NCBI GenBank assembly: GCA_028622995.1
Contig: JAJQJQ010000034.1
Span: 2,108,001 to 2,172,000 of the forward strand
Direction of reading: 5' to 3'
Length of the DNA: 64,000 nucleotides
Source: Panagrolaimus kolymaensis
Taxonomy: Eukaryota; Nematoda; Chromadorea; Rhabditida; Panagrolaimidae
Position 1 is the first letter of the stretch. Every line of letters starts with the position of its first letter. Shown piece by piece: positions 37,996 through 51,785 of this stretch. Below the pieces are notes generated by a model, which was given only the letters and a program-made list of their open reading frames with translations, did not search any database and was not told the origin of the DNA. Made by a program: the position numbers and the translations under genes.

Positions 37996-40227
37996 TTAAG
38001 CAGCTATTTCAACTGGAGCTCCATTAATTAAACGAGATTTTAAGATTCCATCTTCAAGAATATCAATTGTTTCTTCCCCGTTGTCTTCAGTTTTTTTCGT
38101 AACAATTTTCTTTCCATCAATTACTTTCATTGATGTTGTAGTCTTTTTTGCATTTTTACCTGGTTCACAATTTGATGCAAATCGAATTACAGATGAAAAT
38201 TCACTGAAAAAAATAGAAAAGGTATTAATCATCTTATTTTCTTCTTCTTTACTTACCAGTCATTTTCATCTTTTTCAAATGAATTATCAAATGAGTAAGA
38301 AAAAATGTTGCGGGAAAAGCGGTTTCCTAAAAAAATTAGAAATAAATAAAAGATTAATGTTTTTTTAATTTTCTTTGGGTTTGGTTTTTTTGTTTTTTTT
38401 TATTGTTCTTTTACTTACTCCTTGGAAATGGTGAATCATCTTCATCATAGAAAGGCGAAAAGGTGGTTTTGAAATTTTCATTTGGGAAATCCTTAAAATT
38501 GATTTCATTATTAAACAACTTTTGATAAACTATGAAAAACAAACCTTGAATGGATCACCAAAAAATTCTCTAAAAATATCAAAAGGTGAACGGAAATTAT
38601 TTGCAGCGAAAAATGGTGAATTTGGATTACTGCTTGCTGAACGTCGACGATGATTATTTTGTTTATACGTTAATCGATTATCGTAATCTGCCCGGCGTTT
38701 AGCTGCAAAAAAAATAGATAAAAAATAATGAGATGTAATTAATTATTGTGGTTGAGTTTTGGGAGAACAATGATTTTTTTATTTTCATTTTTGTTCGTTC
38801 ATTTTATTTTTTTTGAGTTTTGATACAGCAATCAATTTGTTAAACTTCCTCCTATTTTTTTTACACACGTACGTATGTCTTAAGTCTAACAAGCTGCTAT
38901 CAATCTCAAAGTGTAAAAAAGCTATCAATATGTCAAAGTTAGCATTGATGCATTGCATCGTTATTCTCTCTTTTTTTATTTTAGCTTATCCGTCTTTTTG
39001 CTTTTTGTCTTTCTTTTGTTTCATCTTTAAACTTAGAGTTTGTTGTTTTCAAGCAGCAAAGAAAAAAAAAGTAATAGTGTAAAAAAAAGCAACAGCCACA
39101 TGGAAAAAAGTATCATACAAAATTAGCTTTTTTTGTTGCTTGCTTTTGCCATTTTTCATGTTTTCTTGTTGCATTTAATGTACGAAAAGAAAATATGTTT
39201 CACTCAAGCAATTAAAGAAAAAAACGTTCGTAAAAAAAATATGTTTGCAAATACGATTGATAAAAGAAAATTTTTTGTTTAAATTATATAATAATTTTTT
39301 ACATTGAATGAAATTGTTTCTTTAGTTTTTTTTTACCGAAAAAAATAAATAATGAATGATCGCTATAAATTTTTTTGAATGAATAAAAAAAACTTACAAT
39401 CTGACAATACTTCGTATGCTTGAGCAATTTGTTTAAATTTTTTTTCTGCTTTCTCTTTTTCTTCTGTCTGATTTTTGTCTGGATGCCATTTTAATGCAAG
39501 TTTTCGATAACTAAAAATAAATAAAAAATAGAAAAACCGATTAAAAAAATTCCTGTTTGTGTTTGTGAAAATAGTTGACAAAAAAATTGGGTACTTTTTT
39601 ATGCTTTGAACTATCTATTTTTTCTTTTAGTTTAGAAAGCTACTTTTTCTAAATAATTTATTTAAGGAAAAGCTTAAAATCAAAAAAGAAGAATGCTCCT
39701 TTCCAATTAGCGAAAAATGTTTCGATTCTTCGACAGTTTTCTTTCTTTCATTGACGTCGTTAAGACTGTCTTCAAATTCCGAAGTTGTCTGTGAAGAAAA
39801 AAATGAAACAAAAAAATAGAGATGGGAAAGAAGAATGGTTTAAAACTTTTTTAAGCTTCTGACATCAGAAAAAAAAGAAAAATATTCAACTTTTAAATAA
39901 TCATTCTTGCTCGTTTTAATTTTTTGTTGTCAAAAATTTTTTAAAACACAAATAGTTTTTTAGAATGAAACTGTGTCGTCAATGCGAAAAAAAGAAGAAA
40001 AATCTAATCCTTTCGAAAGAGACAGTCTGGTTCGAAATAAAAAAACGAAACGTGGGTATTACAAAAAAGATCAATTAAGATCAAAGTTTTTTAAATATGT
40101 ACTTTAGTCAAGTAAAAAAATTAAATTAAAAGTTTACTTACGCTTTTTTAATTTCAATATCATCCGCACTTTTATCAACTCCAAGTACTGAGTAAAAGCA
40201 GTCCCCACAAACTGCTCTAGGCGTCAT
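37996..40227 (-). CDS. DNAJB6-type Hsp40 co-chaperone, 235 residues
   Basis: Class B J-protein that stimulates Hsp70 and, in the DNAJB6 group, holds aggregation-prone proteins. Minus-strand exons 40227-40142, 39510-39398, 38702-38545, 38491-38419, 38326-38257 and 38203-37996 join in frame. The J domain is residues 9-75 with helix [16 protein letters not shown] (HPD at 38-40) and [10 protein letters not shown] Phe-rich G/F-like region follows ([14 protein letters not shown]), the hallmark of DNAJB6/MRJ. The C-terminal part [20 protein letters not shown] resembles the TSTKMVNGRKITTKR region of human DNAJB6. The start ATG is 11 bases after a TTTTTCAG acceptor ending near 40239, so a leader exon or trans-splicing is likely. 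The two largest introns are 631 and 695 bp. Confidence 0.9.
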
Positions 40228-43200
40228 TTCCCGTTCTCCTGAAAAATGCAAAAAAGCTTAAAAGTCAATATCAAAAACAGAAAAAAGATAAATTTAATTC
40301 AAGATTAAAGTTTTAAAAATGCACGAATTATTAAAACAAAATAAAATAAAATCCGCAACTAGTACTTTTCATTTTTGGATTTAATAAAAGTAGTGACCGC
40401 TGCTGTTTGCTTTAAAAAACTTTTAAGTTTTAAAGCAGCTGAAAAGATTAAAATGAAAAAGTTTATCTCTCCTGCTGTTTTTAACGACTTAAGTGAAGAA
40501 GAACCTTTTTTAAAATAATGACACAAGAAGGACGGGACAGCTGCCTTAAGTTAAAAATGTCCTTAAAACATTACTACCACGAATGGAAGCAGCAGCAATA
40601 AAGGAACGATTCAATCAAAAAAATCAAAGAAAAAAAGTGAAAAGGAACGATAAAAAAATTTTTGAAACGAAAAGTAGTATCAAGGATTGGTTTGGTGGTG
40701 ATGGTGATTTGATAGTAATACCCCCATTATTCTCGAGTGGAGTCGAAACAAACAAATAAATATATAAAAAAGTTAGTAGTCGTCAAGAAAGTAAGAAAGC
40801 GTCCTCCTACTGTTTGTGTGATCGCTGGAACACCTACCACTATCGTCTGCTTTTTTTTCTTCATCTAAATAGCCAGCCTAGCCTGACTGGCGACGAAGAG
40901 AAGACGACTAGTTAGTAAGTTTGAGGTGCACATGTTGTTTGAATTGATACGTCCATAACTTTTTTCTTTTTCTTCAATTCAATTCAATAGATGGGACAGT
41001 AAAATGGTCTTTTAGAACACATTTAGTAAAAAAAGAAGATAGAATAAAAAAAAAGAAAATAAAAAATGAAATATTCGAGTGAAGGCCATCTCGGAGAATG
41101 AATGAATGCAAATGTCCTCAGAAATGTGTGAATTTTTGGAGTCGAAAATGGAGATAGAATTAAAGAAGATTTTCGCGCCAAAAAAATAAAATAAATTATG
41201 TAACAAAAATAAAATGCTAACGTTTTTCCGCCAAAAATTTTTTTCCTGAAAAAAATGAATTGCTTAAATTTAAAAATTCAGAAAAAAAGAAGGGAGCCAA
41301 TTCATAATTGATAGCAGGCTTGCCGCCAGCCGACGACGCCATCGCTATCGACGGTCATGAGAATAAAGAAGGAAAGCTAAGACGATTGTTGTTTAAGAAG
41401 GCGGCAAGCCTTGTTTTTGTTTTTCTGATGAGACATCATCCACCGTCTTCATCAAAAAAATGGCGGCCTTTAGAAGCATGCATTATGAAAAACATTAAAA
41501 AAAATTTTTTAGTACTATACGAAAAAACTATGGAAAGGAAGCTCCTGAAAAAAAAAACATAAAAAATGAAAGCAAGCAAGTAAAAAAGCCACGCTGCTGC
41601 CTTGCTCTTGCTTTTTTTTTTTGCACTGTTAGGACAGGACTAAACTCAACTAACTGGACACTACTACTACAAGCAGCAATTTTTCTCCTTCATTCGCGCT
41701 TGCTTGTTGTTAAAGACAACTCCTTTTTTTTCTCCTCTTTTAACATGGCCATTTTTTCTCGTTGTCGGGTTACTAAAAAAATAAAAAACTATGTACTTTT
41801 AAATATAAAAAAAATGCTTGAAGGAAGTAGTTTTTATAAAAAATGTAATTACCATTTTTATTTGTGCCCTTACCAAAAAATGGGTTTTCTTTTTTTTATA
41901 AAAGCATGCATATAAAAAATGAAGATACTTTCGACGAACTCTGCCTTTAAATAAAATCGTCGTCATAAAGCAATCAAGAAAAAAAATATAAATAAAAGAA
42001 ATAAAAATAAAAGTTTTTTTTGTGTGTGTCTATTCTTAAAAATAATAAAAGCCTATCATCCAAAAACAAATAATAAATAAGTATCAATAATAACCCTCGA
42101 AAAATAGATAGAGCCTTTTTGATACGCTGAAAAAAAATAAAGAAAAAGCAAATTTTTGGTGTTATAAACTAACTGCACCAACATCAAGATTTTTTATTTT
42201 TGGGAGTATAAAAAAATTTTGGGGAAAAAAATCAAACACACATAAACAGAGGAGAGCCATAAGCAAAAGAAGAAGAAGAAAAACGTGACATTTGAATCTC
42301 TTCCCACCGCCGCCGCTGGCTTTTTTTTCCATTCGTGTCGTTCGGTCAAGTGGCGACTCAAACGAACGAAGGAACGGCTTCGTTCGAAAAAAGCAAGAAA
42401 AAAGTGAAAAGAAAAAGCACATTCGCAACAACAAGTGTTGTTGGTCAGCTTAATATTTCTTCTTCTTATTATTTTGGTTACGACTATTTATTTAACTGTG
42501 TTGTTGTTTGACTATTTAAATATTTTTTACGCTGTACTAAAAAAAAGTTTACGAAATTTATCGACGGCGCATGAAAGCAAGCATCAAACAGGAAGGGTCA
42601 AAACTTTTTTTTTCTTGAAAGAAAAAAGATAGAAATGCGCTAATTTAAATTTTATGAAGTCAGATGTCACGATGTTTTAAAATTTTACATTGTTTGTTTG
42701 TTATTTGTTTGAGATTTTTAGAATGAAAGCATGGAGTTAAAAATAATTGGATGAAATTCTATTTTTGGCATAAAAAAGACAAAAAAACAAGAAGAAAAAA
42801 TTTTGAAAGAAGGATGCAAAATTCTGTGATGCAAGAAAGAAAAAAATGACCAACCGCAATTTTGTTTTCTAAATATAGTTTTTAGTTTTTGTGGCGCTAT
42901 TATAAATGAAAATGTGAGAAAATTTTGAATAGAATTTTTAAAAAACTGAAAAGAAATGGAAAGTAAAAACGTAAAAAAAATATGGCAGGCACCAGCTGGA
43001 ATCAACTTTCATTTTCATCTTTTTTATTTCTTTTGTTTCGAGCGGCGGCAATGATAGTTGTTGATTGGCGGGTGAATGTCGTCGTCGTCTTGTCGCCTCT
43101 TTTTTTTCTTCTTCATTTAATAAAAAAGTTTCAGGAAATAAAAAAAACGAAGAGATGATTTGAAAGGGAGGAAGGAAGTTCATAAGGTATAAGAAAAATG

Positions 43201-46200
43201 AAGAAGATTTTTTTTGTTGATAAAAATGAAAGATAAAAAAGGGAAAAAAATATGACAGAGGTTTTCACTTTTTTATTTTTTTAAATGAAAGATTTTTTTT
43301 TCAAAACTTGCAAGTTTCTGACAATTTTTTAAAGAAAATTTTGAGGAAAAAAATAAAATAAATCTTTTGTGTTTTGAATTTTCCTTTGAACTTGCAAAAA
43401 CGCATGAACCATCAACCATCGTCACGTTCTCTTTTTTCCAATACCAAATATCGGTGGCGTGGCATCTATCAAAAACTTGGGTCATCTTCTCTTTTTCTTT
43501 TCTTTGGTCTTTTAAGTTAATCTCTTGAGACCTTTTTTTAGAAATTCACTCTTGTGGCTACTTAAAAATAACAAAAAAGAAAAATGAAAAAAAAACTTGG
43601 CACAAGACACAAAAAAAGAAATAAAAGAAAAAAAGAGAACTCGTGGTTTTTGGGCGATGAAGGCCCACCAAAAATGGCATGTTATTGATACTAAAAAAAT
43701 TGTTTAAGCATAAAAAAGTTTCTCCCTTGTGAAAGCATTAATTTATAGACGCCTAGTTTATGGAAATCTGTTGTGTTCGTTTTCGTCATAAAATTCAAAA
43801 AACAAAAAGTAAAAAACCACAAAACAAAATAATCATTCTTTTTTTTTTTTTGCAAAAAATAAATTTGCTTTTTTTTCTTCACTTTCAATCTTGTAAAATG
43901 AGTGAATGAGTAAATAATTTGTACTACTACTTGGTCACGGAAACAAAATCATTGACAAGAAAAAAAAATGAAGAGAAAGAGAATTAAAAGTGAGAGGTAA
44001 AAACACAAGAATTAGCAGCAAACAGCTAGAAAGTAAGCAATCGAAAGAAGAAAAAAAACTTGATTACAAACACCGGAAGCAATAAACGAACGAAGAAGTA
44101 AAGAAAATAAAACTTGCAGAAAAAAAAGACCAGTTAGACGACGACGACGACAAATATATGAGATTAATTTTTTTTTCATTGGGGTGGAACTCCGTTTTTT
44201 ATTTTCTGGCTTTTAGCAGTCATGGAAAAAATGAATCTCTGCTACTCCCAAAAAAAACTTTTCATGGATAAGATAGACTACCCTTTATCTTTGATTTTCT
44301 ACCTTCTAACTTTTTTTACGTTTTTGATAAATGCTAGCTACTAGCTACTCGAAAGCTCAAGTGTATTATTGGCCCTTTTGAAAAGAGAGAAAAAGAGTAA
44401 TAATAATGAAACATACAACAAAAGCTTTTATTCTTTTTTCCCTTTCTTTTCACTTTTTTCTTCAAGCTTTTTTTTTATTGTTTGCCTCAAAGCAATCAAA
44501 AAAGATAAGAAGAAGAAAAAGTTGTAAATCTTAAAGACGTCTTTTTCACCTATGTATCGAATAGCAGCTTTATTATTTCCCATCTATTCTTTTCTCTTTT
44601 TTTGTGGTTGTTGGATATATGTATTTTTTTAGAGTGAATAAATGAGTATACAAATAATCCAATCCAATTGAAAGAAGAAAAAAGTCAAGAAGATCACGGA
44701 TGGGAGAAAAATTTATTACAACTATTTTTTTTAGTTGGTTTTTTGATTTAAAAAAAGAAATGAAAAAAACCAGCTGAGGGGAGAATAAAAAAATTATCCA
44801 AAATTAAAAAAAAACGACGGAAGCGAAAAATAAAAGGAAGACGAATAAAAAAACTAATAGCATCTTCAAATTATAGGTGGTTTCTCAAAAAAAACGAAAA
44901 AAACGTGTAAGTTGTTGAAAATTGAATGAATCCAATTTTTTTCTTTCCTTTCTTTTTTTCCTTATTTAATCGTCCGTCAACATTCGATTACTTGAAAATC
45001 ATCACGCAGCAGCCAGCAGCACCAAAAAAAAATAAAATAAATTAGATGTAAAAAAACTGGTCGTCGTAGTATAAAAAAATATTTTTTTTGAGCCCATTTT
45101 TTCCATGACTGATTTATTTAACCCCCTTTAAAACATTGAAAAAACGGGTCATTATTATATCAAAGCTTATAAAACATGAACGAACAACAAAATCAAAAAA
45201 TTGCAAAAAAAAAAACTCTACTTCACTCGATTAAAAAGTAAATACATTTTTTTTGTTTCGTTGTTCAAAAAAGTGAAACGAATTGGTTATAGTTGGTTGA
45301 TGCTTCCTCCACAAAATCAAAATTAAAAAACACATACTTGAAAAAATTTTTAAAGAAAAGAAAAAATTGTAAAATTGTTAAAAATTTGTACTATTTTATT
45401 AACAAAGAAAAAAGATTCCGATGTTGATTAACCAAACCTCCTCCTCCGCTTTAAAAAAAACTATGAACTTCTAATCGCTTTTTTGTTGAAAAAAAAGTGA
45501 AGACAATCCCATATTTTGAAAGCCAATTTTTTTCTCTTAATCTTCAAAAGTTTCAGAAGAAGAAAAAGAAGAGAAAAAAGAAGAAAGCAAAAGTGTTTAA
45601 GCGCAAAAGAAAAAAAATTAAATTGGATAATAAGCACGCTAGTAGCTGAGAAGCAGCTCTCCAATTTTTTTTTTGAGATGTTGGTGTTGGTCAGCCGCTT
45701 TCAGAAAGAAAAGAAAATGTCCATTTCAAAGCAAAAAAAAAATTTCGCGCAGCTCTAAAGTGATCCAAATAAATAGAAATATATTTGTCTGTAAACAAAA
45801 CAAACAACAAATTGGCAAATAAAGATTTATTTAGCGAAAAATAAATTGCAATTTTTTGCAAATATTTCAATTATTTTTTAGGATTTGGTTTTTTCTTTAA
45901 AATTAAATATATAAAAAACTAGTAGAAAAAAAAATTGGTTACGTGCAAAAAATGGGTGGAGCGCAGCAGAAATCCAATTCATTTTACAGATAATTTTTTA
46001 GTTGCTTTTTCAAAAGGCTTTTCTTTTCTCCTACGTTTTTTTTATTAGCACCGTTGCAATTTGCAATGTCTTTTGAATGAGTTAGGCTCATTTGTAAACT
46101 TAAACACAATTTTTAAACGTCATCATCAGAGACACTATTTTCTCTCGCAAAAAAATGTAAGATAAAAATTTATTTTTTTTAAACTTTAAAAAATAAAAAG

Positions 46201-49200
46201 TAATTTAAATTTGGATACTAAATTGAGTAAATTGGATTTATCGGTATCGAGAGAAAATTGTTTTTTATTTATCAAACTAAAACTGAAAATTGATACTACC
46301 ACGAAATGGTGACTTTGAGCAACCATATTGACCAACGACTATGAGTAAATGTGAAATTTAGAAGAGAGAGAGAAAAGGCAACCAAAAAATATATAAAAAA
46401 AACAGCTTTCAGGCCTGAGTGAATTAGTGAACAACTAACTAAAATACTTTTGTTGTTGTTCATAAATAATTTTTTTTTATCTTTTGTTCCTCCTCCCATT
46501 TACTCAAATCTCTGACATATATTTTTTTGTTGTTTGTCAAAAAAACATAACCCTTAAAACATTAAAAAATTAAGAGGAGAAGAGCTAAAAAAAGTTTTTT
46601 TTTGCTCCTGACTGATTTAAAAAACAACAGGTTTGAGACTAAATTCGATGATGACAAATTTTAAAAAAATAAAAAAGTAAAAAACAAAACAAATTATTTA
46701 AAATCTATTTTTATTTTTTTGATGTTTTGTTCAAAAAAAATTGTTCAAATCTCTTTCGCTCCTATTTTTTTTTTTTGCAAGTATGGGCCACTCTCCAAAT
46801 GTGATGATGATGATGATGATGGTGATGGATCATAAGGTTCTCTCTTTTTTTTTGCTGTTAGGGCTGCGATCTGCTGTTGGGGCTGCGATCCTTCATCCGT
46901 CAACTTTTTGGTTTAGTAAAAAAAAATTACAGAAGAGAAGAGCTTATTGGACCATATTGTGACCAGAATTAAAATAGAAGACAGAAGAGAGAAAGAGATC
47001 GAAAAAATATAAGTCAGCGGGTGGTCATCGTCGATTGACGACGATTCTTCTTTCTTCTTCTTTTTTTTCACCAACAAAACAACCATCATCCAAAAACAGT
47101 TAAAGAGAGAAGCCCTTATTTAACGACGACAACGACAATAGTAATGCGCGAAAATATTATTCGGACACCCTCGTTTCAGCCATCCTTGAAAGTTGCAACC
47201 AACCGTCATTGAACGACCTTTTTTTCATCTTCAATTTTATTCTATATATTTTTTTTCTCTTCAGAAATAAATATACAGTTCCGTCGTCGTCCATTATAGT
47301 GGCAAACCTTGAAAAAATCAAAATAAAAAAATATATAGAAAAAAATCTGATTCATCAAGCAAAAAAACTAAAACTAAAACGGAGGAGTCACAAACGGTCA
47401 GTGTTTTTTCTTTCTTTTCTTTTCTCTTGTGCTGATGACGACGATGGAAGATGATGCTGATGCGCTACACCTTAAAAAATTGCAAAAGAAGAACAAGGAC
47501 AAAGGTGAAGAAGAAAATAAAATTGAGGCCAAAAGCATTAACAAAAAAACAGCAGTAAATTTTTTAAATTTTCATTGTCAAAACGGATGAGAAAGTTTGA
47601 AATCTGTCTGACAAATAATAAATTTTTTGACAAATTTGTGTTTCTTATTTTAAACCTTTTTTTGCATAACCATCGTCAAATTTAAGTTAGTTCGGATGTA
47701 AACAAGCGAGAAAAAAAAAGAAAGAAAAAAGAACAGCTAGACGACGACAAATTGCAAATCACATCAAAAAATCATCATAGGTTTGTATTGTTTTTAAGGT
47801 TAAAAATAAGTTTTTTGAGTAACTAAGTATAAAAAAAGTTTTTTTGTTATTTAGATAAAATTTGATTCCATATTTCATCATTGTGTAATTTTTTATGTTT
47901 AGGTTTCTATAAACATAAATCATCCTAAAACAAAAGGAAAAACATAGAATTTTTTAGCCGTTTTTTAACAACAACAAAAAGTTTCCTTCAAAAATTATGT
48001 TAGTCGAAGGGCATTTATTAACAATGTTTATTTTCTTTTCTTTTTTGCTACGGCACATAGAATTATAATTTTCATTTTTGTTATTTGAAGTTCTCTTTTT
48101 AGGAATGTCTGAGAGTGAAAAAAAAATTAGGCCAACAATCAATTTTATAGTGAAATTTATACTCCAATGATTTTCAAAGCTTTTTCAATATTTTTCTTTT
48201 TTCCACTCAAATAAAAAAATATATTTAAAAAAAATGCAGATGTTAGATTTATTGATATATTATTTATATTTTTCTGGCTGAAAGAATTATTTTAATAAAA
48301 ACTTATTATTTTTTTATTTTACTCTTTTGCTATGCTTTTAGTGGTAATGGAAATTCCAGCTGGATAATGGTGAACCATCGATGGTAACAAAATCATCTGC
48401 ATTTCACTTAATTCTCTTTTTTTAGTTTTATTTATCATCAAAACCCCTAAAAAATATTCAGTTAATTGATTAATTTTTTTTCACCCTCCTTTTTCGCTTC
48501 CATTTTAATTCCCATTAATTTTTTTTTGTTTTGTTTTAAATGATAATAAAAAAAAGGAAAATAGGACACGCTTTTTTTGCTTTGGGGTAATTTAATACAA
48601 AGTTCGTGAGTTTTTTTCTCGCTACTTTGCAACCCATTGAAAAAAAACTTTTTCAACAACTTCGTTTCTTTATTTTTTTTATTTTTCGGAATAAAAAAAA
48701 GCACAAAAAATTCCCATGGTCATTTTCCTTTTCATTCTTTTTTACATAGCTTACATTTTTCCTCTTTTTCTATAGTCAATTTTTTTACACATTATTTTTC
48801 TTTGTTTATTTGCTACTGGCAAAAAACTATGTACATATAAAGAAGAAGACGACAAGCAAGATGTCAAGCTTTTTTTGATTTTTTTTTCTTCTTTTTACTT
48901 TATTTAGTGTTTTTTTGAGTTTGAGCTTCCGCGTGATGTTATTTGTCGTCGTTTTTTTAGTTTTAACTTGCATTTTTTTGTTTGTGAGTTGAGTTAAGTT
49001 GACACCATGTGGCGACGACGACCAACTAACTAATTCATGAGTGATGATTGATTGCAAGTAAAACACGAAAAAATAAAATAGAATCAAATAAAAAATGAAA
49101 TAATTTAAATTAGTTTATTTTTAAAGGAAAAAACCAAAAAAAAGAAGTAATTTGTTTTTTATATTTAATTTTCTATTCCTTTTTTTGGAGGTTTATCGAA

Positions 49201-49449
49201 TAAAAATAAAATCCTTTCTGTTTTTTATTTTTTTAAATTAATTTTGGCGCAAAGGAAAAACACGCCAAACTTATTTAATCCACTAAATTTTTGAGATGCT
49301 TCGTTCGTTTTTCAATCATCTAAAAAATGTTGTTTGTTTATTCTTCCTTTTGCGTGACAAATTTCATAAGTGTTTTTATTCTTTAAAAAAAAGAAAAGAA
49401 GAAAAGATATATTCTTATTATATTATTTTTTGTAATGTTTTTAGTGCCT
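40228..49449. other. 9.2-kb region without a supportable gene
   Basis: Flanked by the starts of the DNAJB6-like gene (minus) and the coiled-coil membrane protein gene (plus), so it contains both promoters. The sequence is A/T tracts, GACGAC triplets, purine runs and pyrimidine runs. Every open frame seen (for example 42162-42434 minus, 43691-43888 minus, 45516-45758 plus) is Lys/Phe/Ser-rich low complexity without nearby splice partners. It contains a (GAT)n microsatellite at 46801-46829 and a 12-bp inverted repeat at 41316-41327/41400-41411. Large introns of an unseen 5' leader, regulatory DNA or a non-coding RNA are all possible. Confidence 0.6.
46801..46829. repeat. GAT microsatellite
   Basis: Seven near-perfect GAT units followed by GGTGATGGAT, inside gene-free DNA. 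Just downstream GGGCTGCGATC is repeated twice (46861-46890). Confidence 0.8.
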
Positions 49450-51251
49450 ATGTGGCGACTCGCTTTTATATATTTTTTGGTTATTGGATTTTTTCATCAA
49501 TTTCAAGAATGCGTCGGAGAAAAAAATTCCACTCAAAAAGTTATAACAACAACAACACCATATATGATTATGGGAGATTATGTTACTCTGAGCCCATTGG
49601 AAGCATACACCGAAACATTTTGTAATGGCACTCATCCAGGATATTGCTATACCAAGATTTCCATGGATGATAAAAACAGAACTATTGCTCGAGCGGCTTC
49701 CAAATCTTTTGCAGCATTCAAATGTCCACTTTTTGCTAATAAAACAATAAAGATTGGTATTGGCAGATGGTATTTATTTAATACTTCAAAAGCAATAGGT
49801 TCATTTGATTTTGGAAGAAACTTATCAGAAACAATTTGGACTGGAAATGGAACATATAAAGTTCTTGAAGATGGCGGGTTATTTATTAATGAAGCTCGAC
49901 GGGATGTCGTTGATAGGTTTGACCCTAGCTATTTGTTTGATTAATAAACTTGAGAAAAGAAATTTTAGATATATATGTACATATGAAATTAGCGGATCTC
50001 GCCCTCCAATCAATAATTCCAGTTTTGTACTATTTCGTTTAGATTTATCTTCATGGTATAGTCCAGTTGTATTTGATTCAGTTTTCTATGGAGCTGTTAT
50101 TGCTTCTGGACTTCTATGTGGAATTACATTTATTATAAATTTAATTTGGATTGCTATTCAAAAAGGTGGATTATATTGGATTAAAAGAAGAGGTATGCAT
50201 ATTTTTTTTTCTCGAGACAGCAGTCATAATTTTTGTTTTGTTTTTTTTAGAGCGGGAAAGTCGGGTTCAATCCATGATGGAAGCAATGGAAGTTTATCGA
50301 CAACGTCAAATTCAAAATCTCCAGGAAGTTTATCATCGTAATATCACAACCATTCGAGATCAATACCATATGCAAGTTGATCAAATCCGTGATGCATATA
50401 CATCCCAAATAACACGATTAAAAGATTATCGTCAAGCAAGAATAGATAATGTCGCCTCACATTTGGATAGCATTCGAGATAATTACAACCAACAAGTTTG
50501 TGTAAAATTTTTACCACAAAAAAGATCTTTTTAAATTTTAGTTGTCTCGAATCCGAGAATATGGTTCCAGACATGGCGAGCAATTATGGGAAAGTTATGA
50601 AAGACAGCTAAATAGAGTTCGAACATTCAATCTTCAGCAACGACTCAAACTTATGAGACAATACAAACTTAAGCAGCGGCACGTCAATAAACTCCTTGCA
50701 ACCGTAGATGAAGCAAATATGGGACATGATAGAAGCGTAAAAAATATTATTTTGTTTTTTTAAGATATAAATAACTTTTTGATTTTCAGGAGGAAAGTAT
50801 TAGGCATGTATTTGATTTGGCAAATGAAATATTGCCTGCTGGTGCAGTTCCATTAAAACGCTCCATTTCATGTTTATCTTTGCCTGGATTTACATTGATT
50901 GATGGGAAAGATGCACCAGAATTACAAGAAATTCGACCTCGTCGATTAACAAATCAGTTAGATTTTCGTCAATATCGAAAACCAAGGCAATCTGTGAGCG
51001 AAAGTGAAGCAGATCCTATTATTCAACCAAATACATCTTCCATCGAAGTTGCTTCTTCTTCTCGTCCACCACCATCTTCCATTGAAGTTGGTGGGGCTTC
51101 TCCAACAAGGTCTCCTATTAAAGCACCTTTGTCATCAACTATTGCTTCATTTTCCACAAAAAATAGTCCAAATCGGCATAAAAGCAGTATAGTTGAATTA
51201 AAGAAAACAAAGGAAATGGAGCCATTACTGGAACATAAACCTGACAAATAA
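49450..51251 (+). CDS. type I membrane protein with cytoplasmic coiled coil, about 530 residues, unidentified
   Basis: Five exons join in frame: 49450-49916, 49969-50192, 50251-50495, 50542-50736 and 50790-51251. I chose the ATG at 49450, six bases after a TTTTTAG acceptor, over the ATG at 49435 that this acceptor would remove. Seen in order: signal peptide (MWRLAFIYFLVIGFFHQF), an ectodomain of about 170 residues with eight N-glycosylation sequons (such as CNGT, NRT, NKT) and few cysteines, including YICTY, which hints at an Ig-like fold, then one membrane helix near 196-218. The cytoplasmic part has a long charged coiled coil in the third and fourth exons (YRQRQIQNLQEVYHRNI, QMQ-type heptads), then a Ser/Pro-rich tail with a repeated SSIEV motif. 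Clean exons imply a conserved gene, but I do not recognise the family and give no function. Confidence 0.8.
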
Positions 51252-51785
51252 TAACCATAATTGCCATATTTATGAAAAAAATCTCTATTTTTAAAAAAAT
51301 AAAAAATAGAGATATATATTCCGAGTAATTATCATTAAAGCAACTTTTATTCGTCTGTTTACTGGTATTTATATTTATAATTTTAACTTTATCTCTCTTT
51401 GATCTGTAATGAACAAAAGTTAATTTTCGAAAACGAGTCATTTTTATTTATAACTTTTTCTTAATTTTCTTCTTCTTTTAAGGGTTTTAAAATAATAGTC
51501 TTAGGGATAATTTTTTTATTTTTGTTAAGATGAGCTTTATGTAGTAAGTCTGTCTTTCTTACCTTAAAAATTTTGTACTTATTTATGCAATCAATGAAAA
51601 TTTTGAACTTTAATAAACTTTTTTTTTAATTTATTCACACATTTTATAATTTTTTGTTTGACAAAATTTATGGCGAACTTTCCTTTTTTTAATAATTCAA
51701 ATGTGATTGACTGATTTTTTTTGGAATAAGAACGCACCCGTTCCACGAATTTACAAATTGCAAATAAAAATAAATTTTAAAACTA
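51252..51785. other. convergent 3' intergenic region
   Basis: Holds the 3' UTRs of the coiled-coil protein gene (AATAAA candidates at 51296-51301 and 51612-51617) and of the ABCA gene on the other strand. No coding signal is seen. Confidence 0.6.

Noticed and set aside
41308..41562. Plus-strand open frame of 84 codons and a 12-bp inverted repeat (41316-41327 with 41400-41411)
   Set aside because: The frame is unspliced, ends in Lys-rich repeats and has no family features; a 12-bp repeat with a 72-base loop can occur by chance in 9 kb.
42162..42434. Minus-strand frame of 90 codons
   Set aside because: Leu/Phe/Ser low complexity in a gene-free block, with no splice partner.
45461..45758. Overlapping frames on both strands
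   Set aside because: They arise from a purine-rich tract (poly-Lys on one strand, poly-Phe/Leu on the other).
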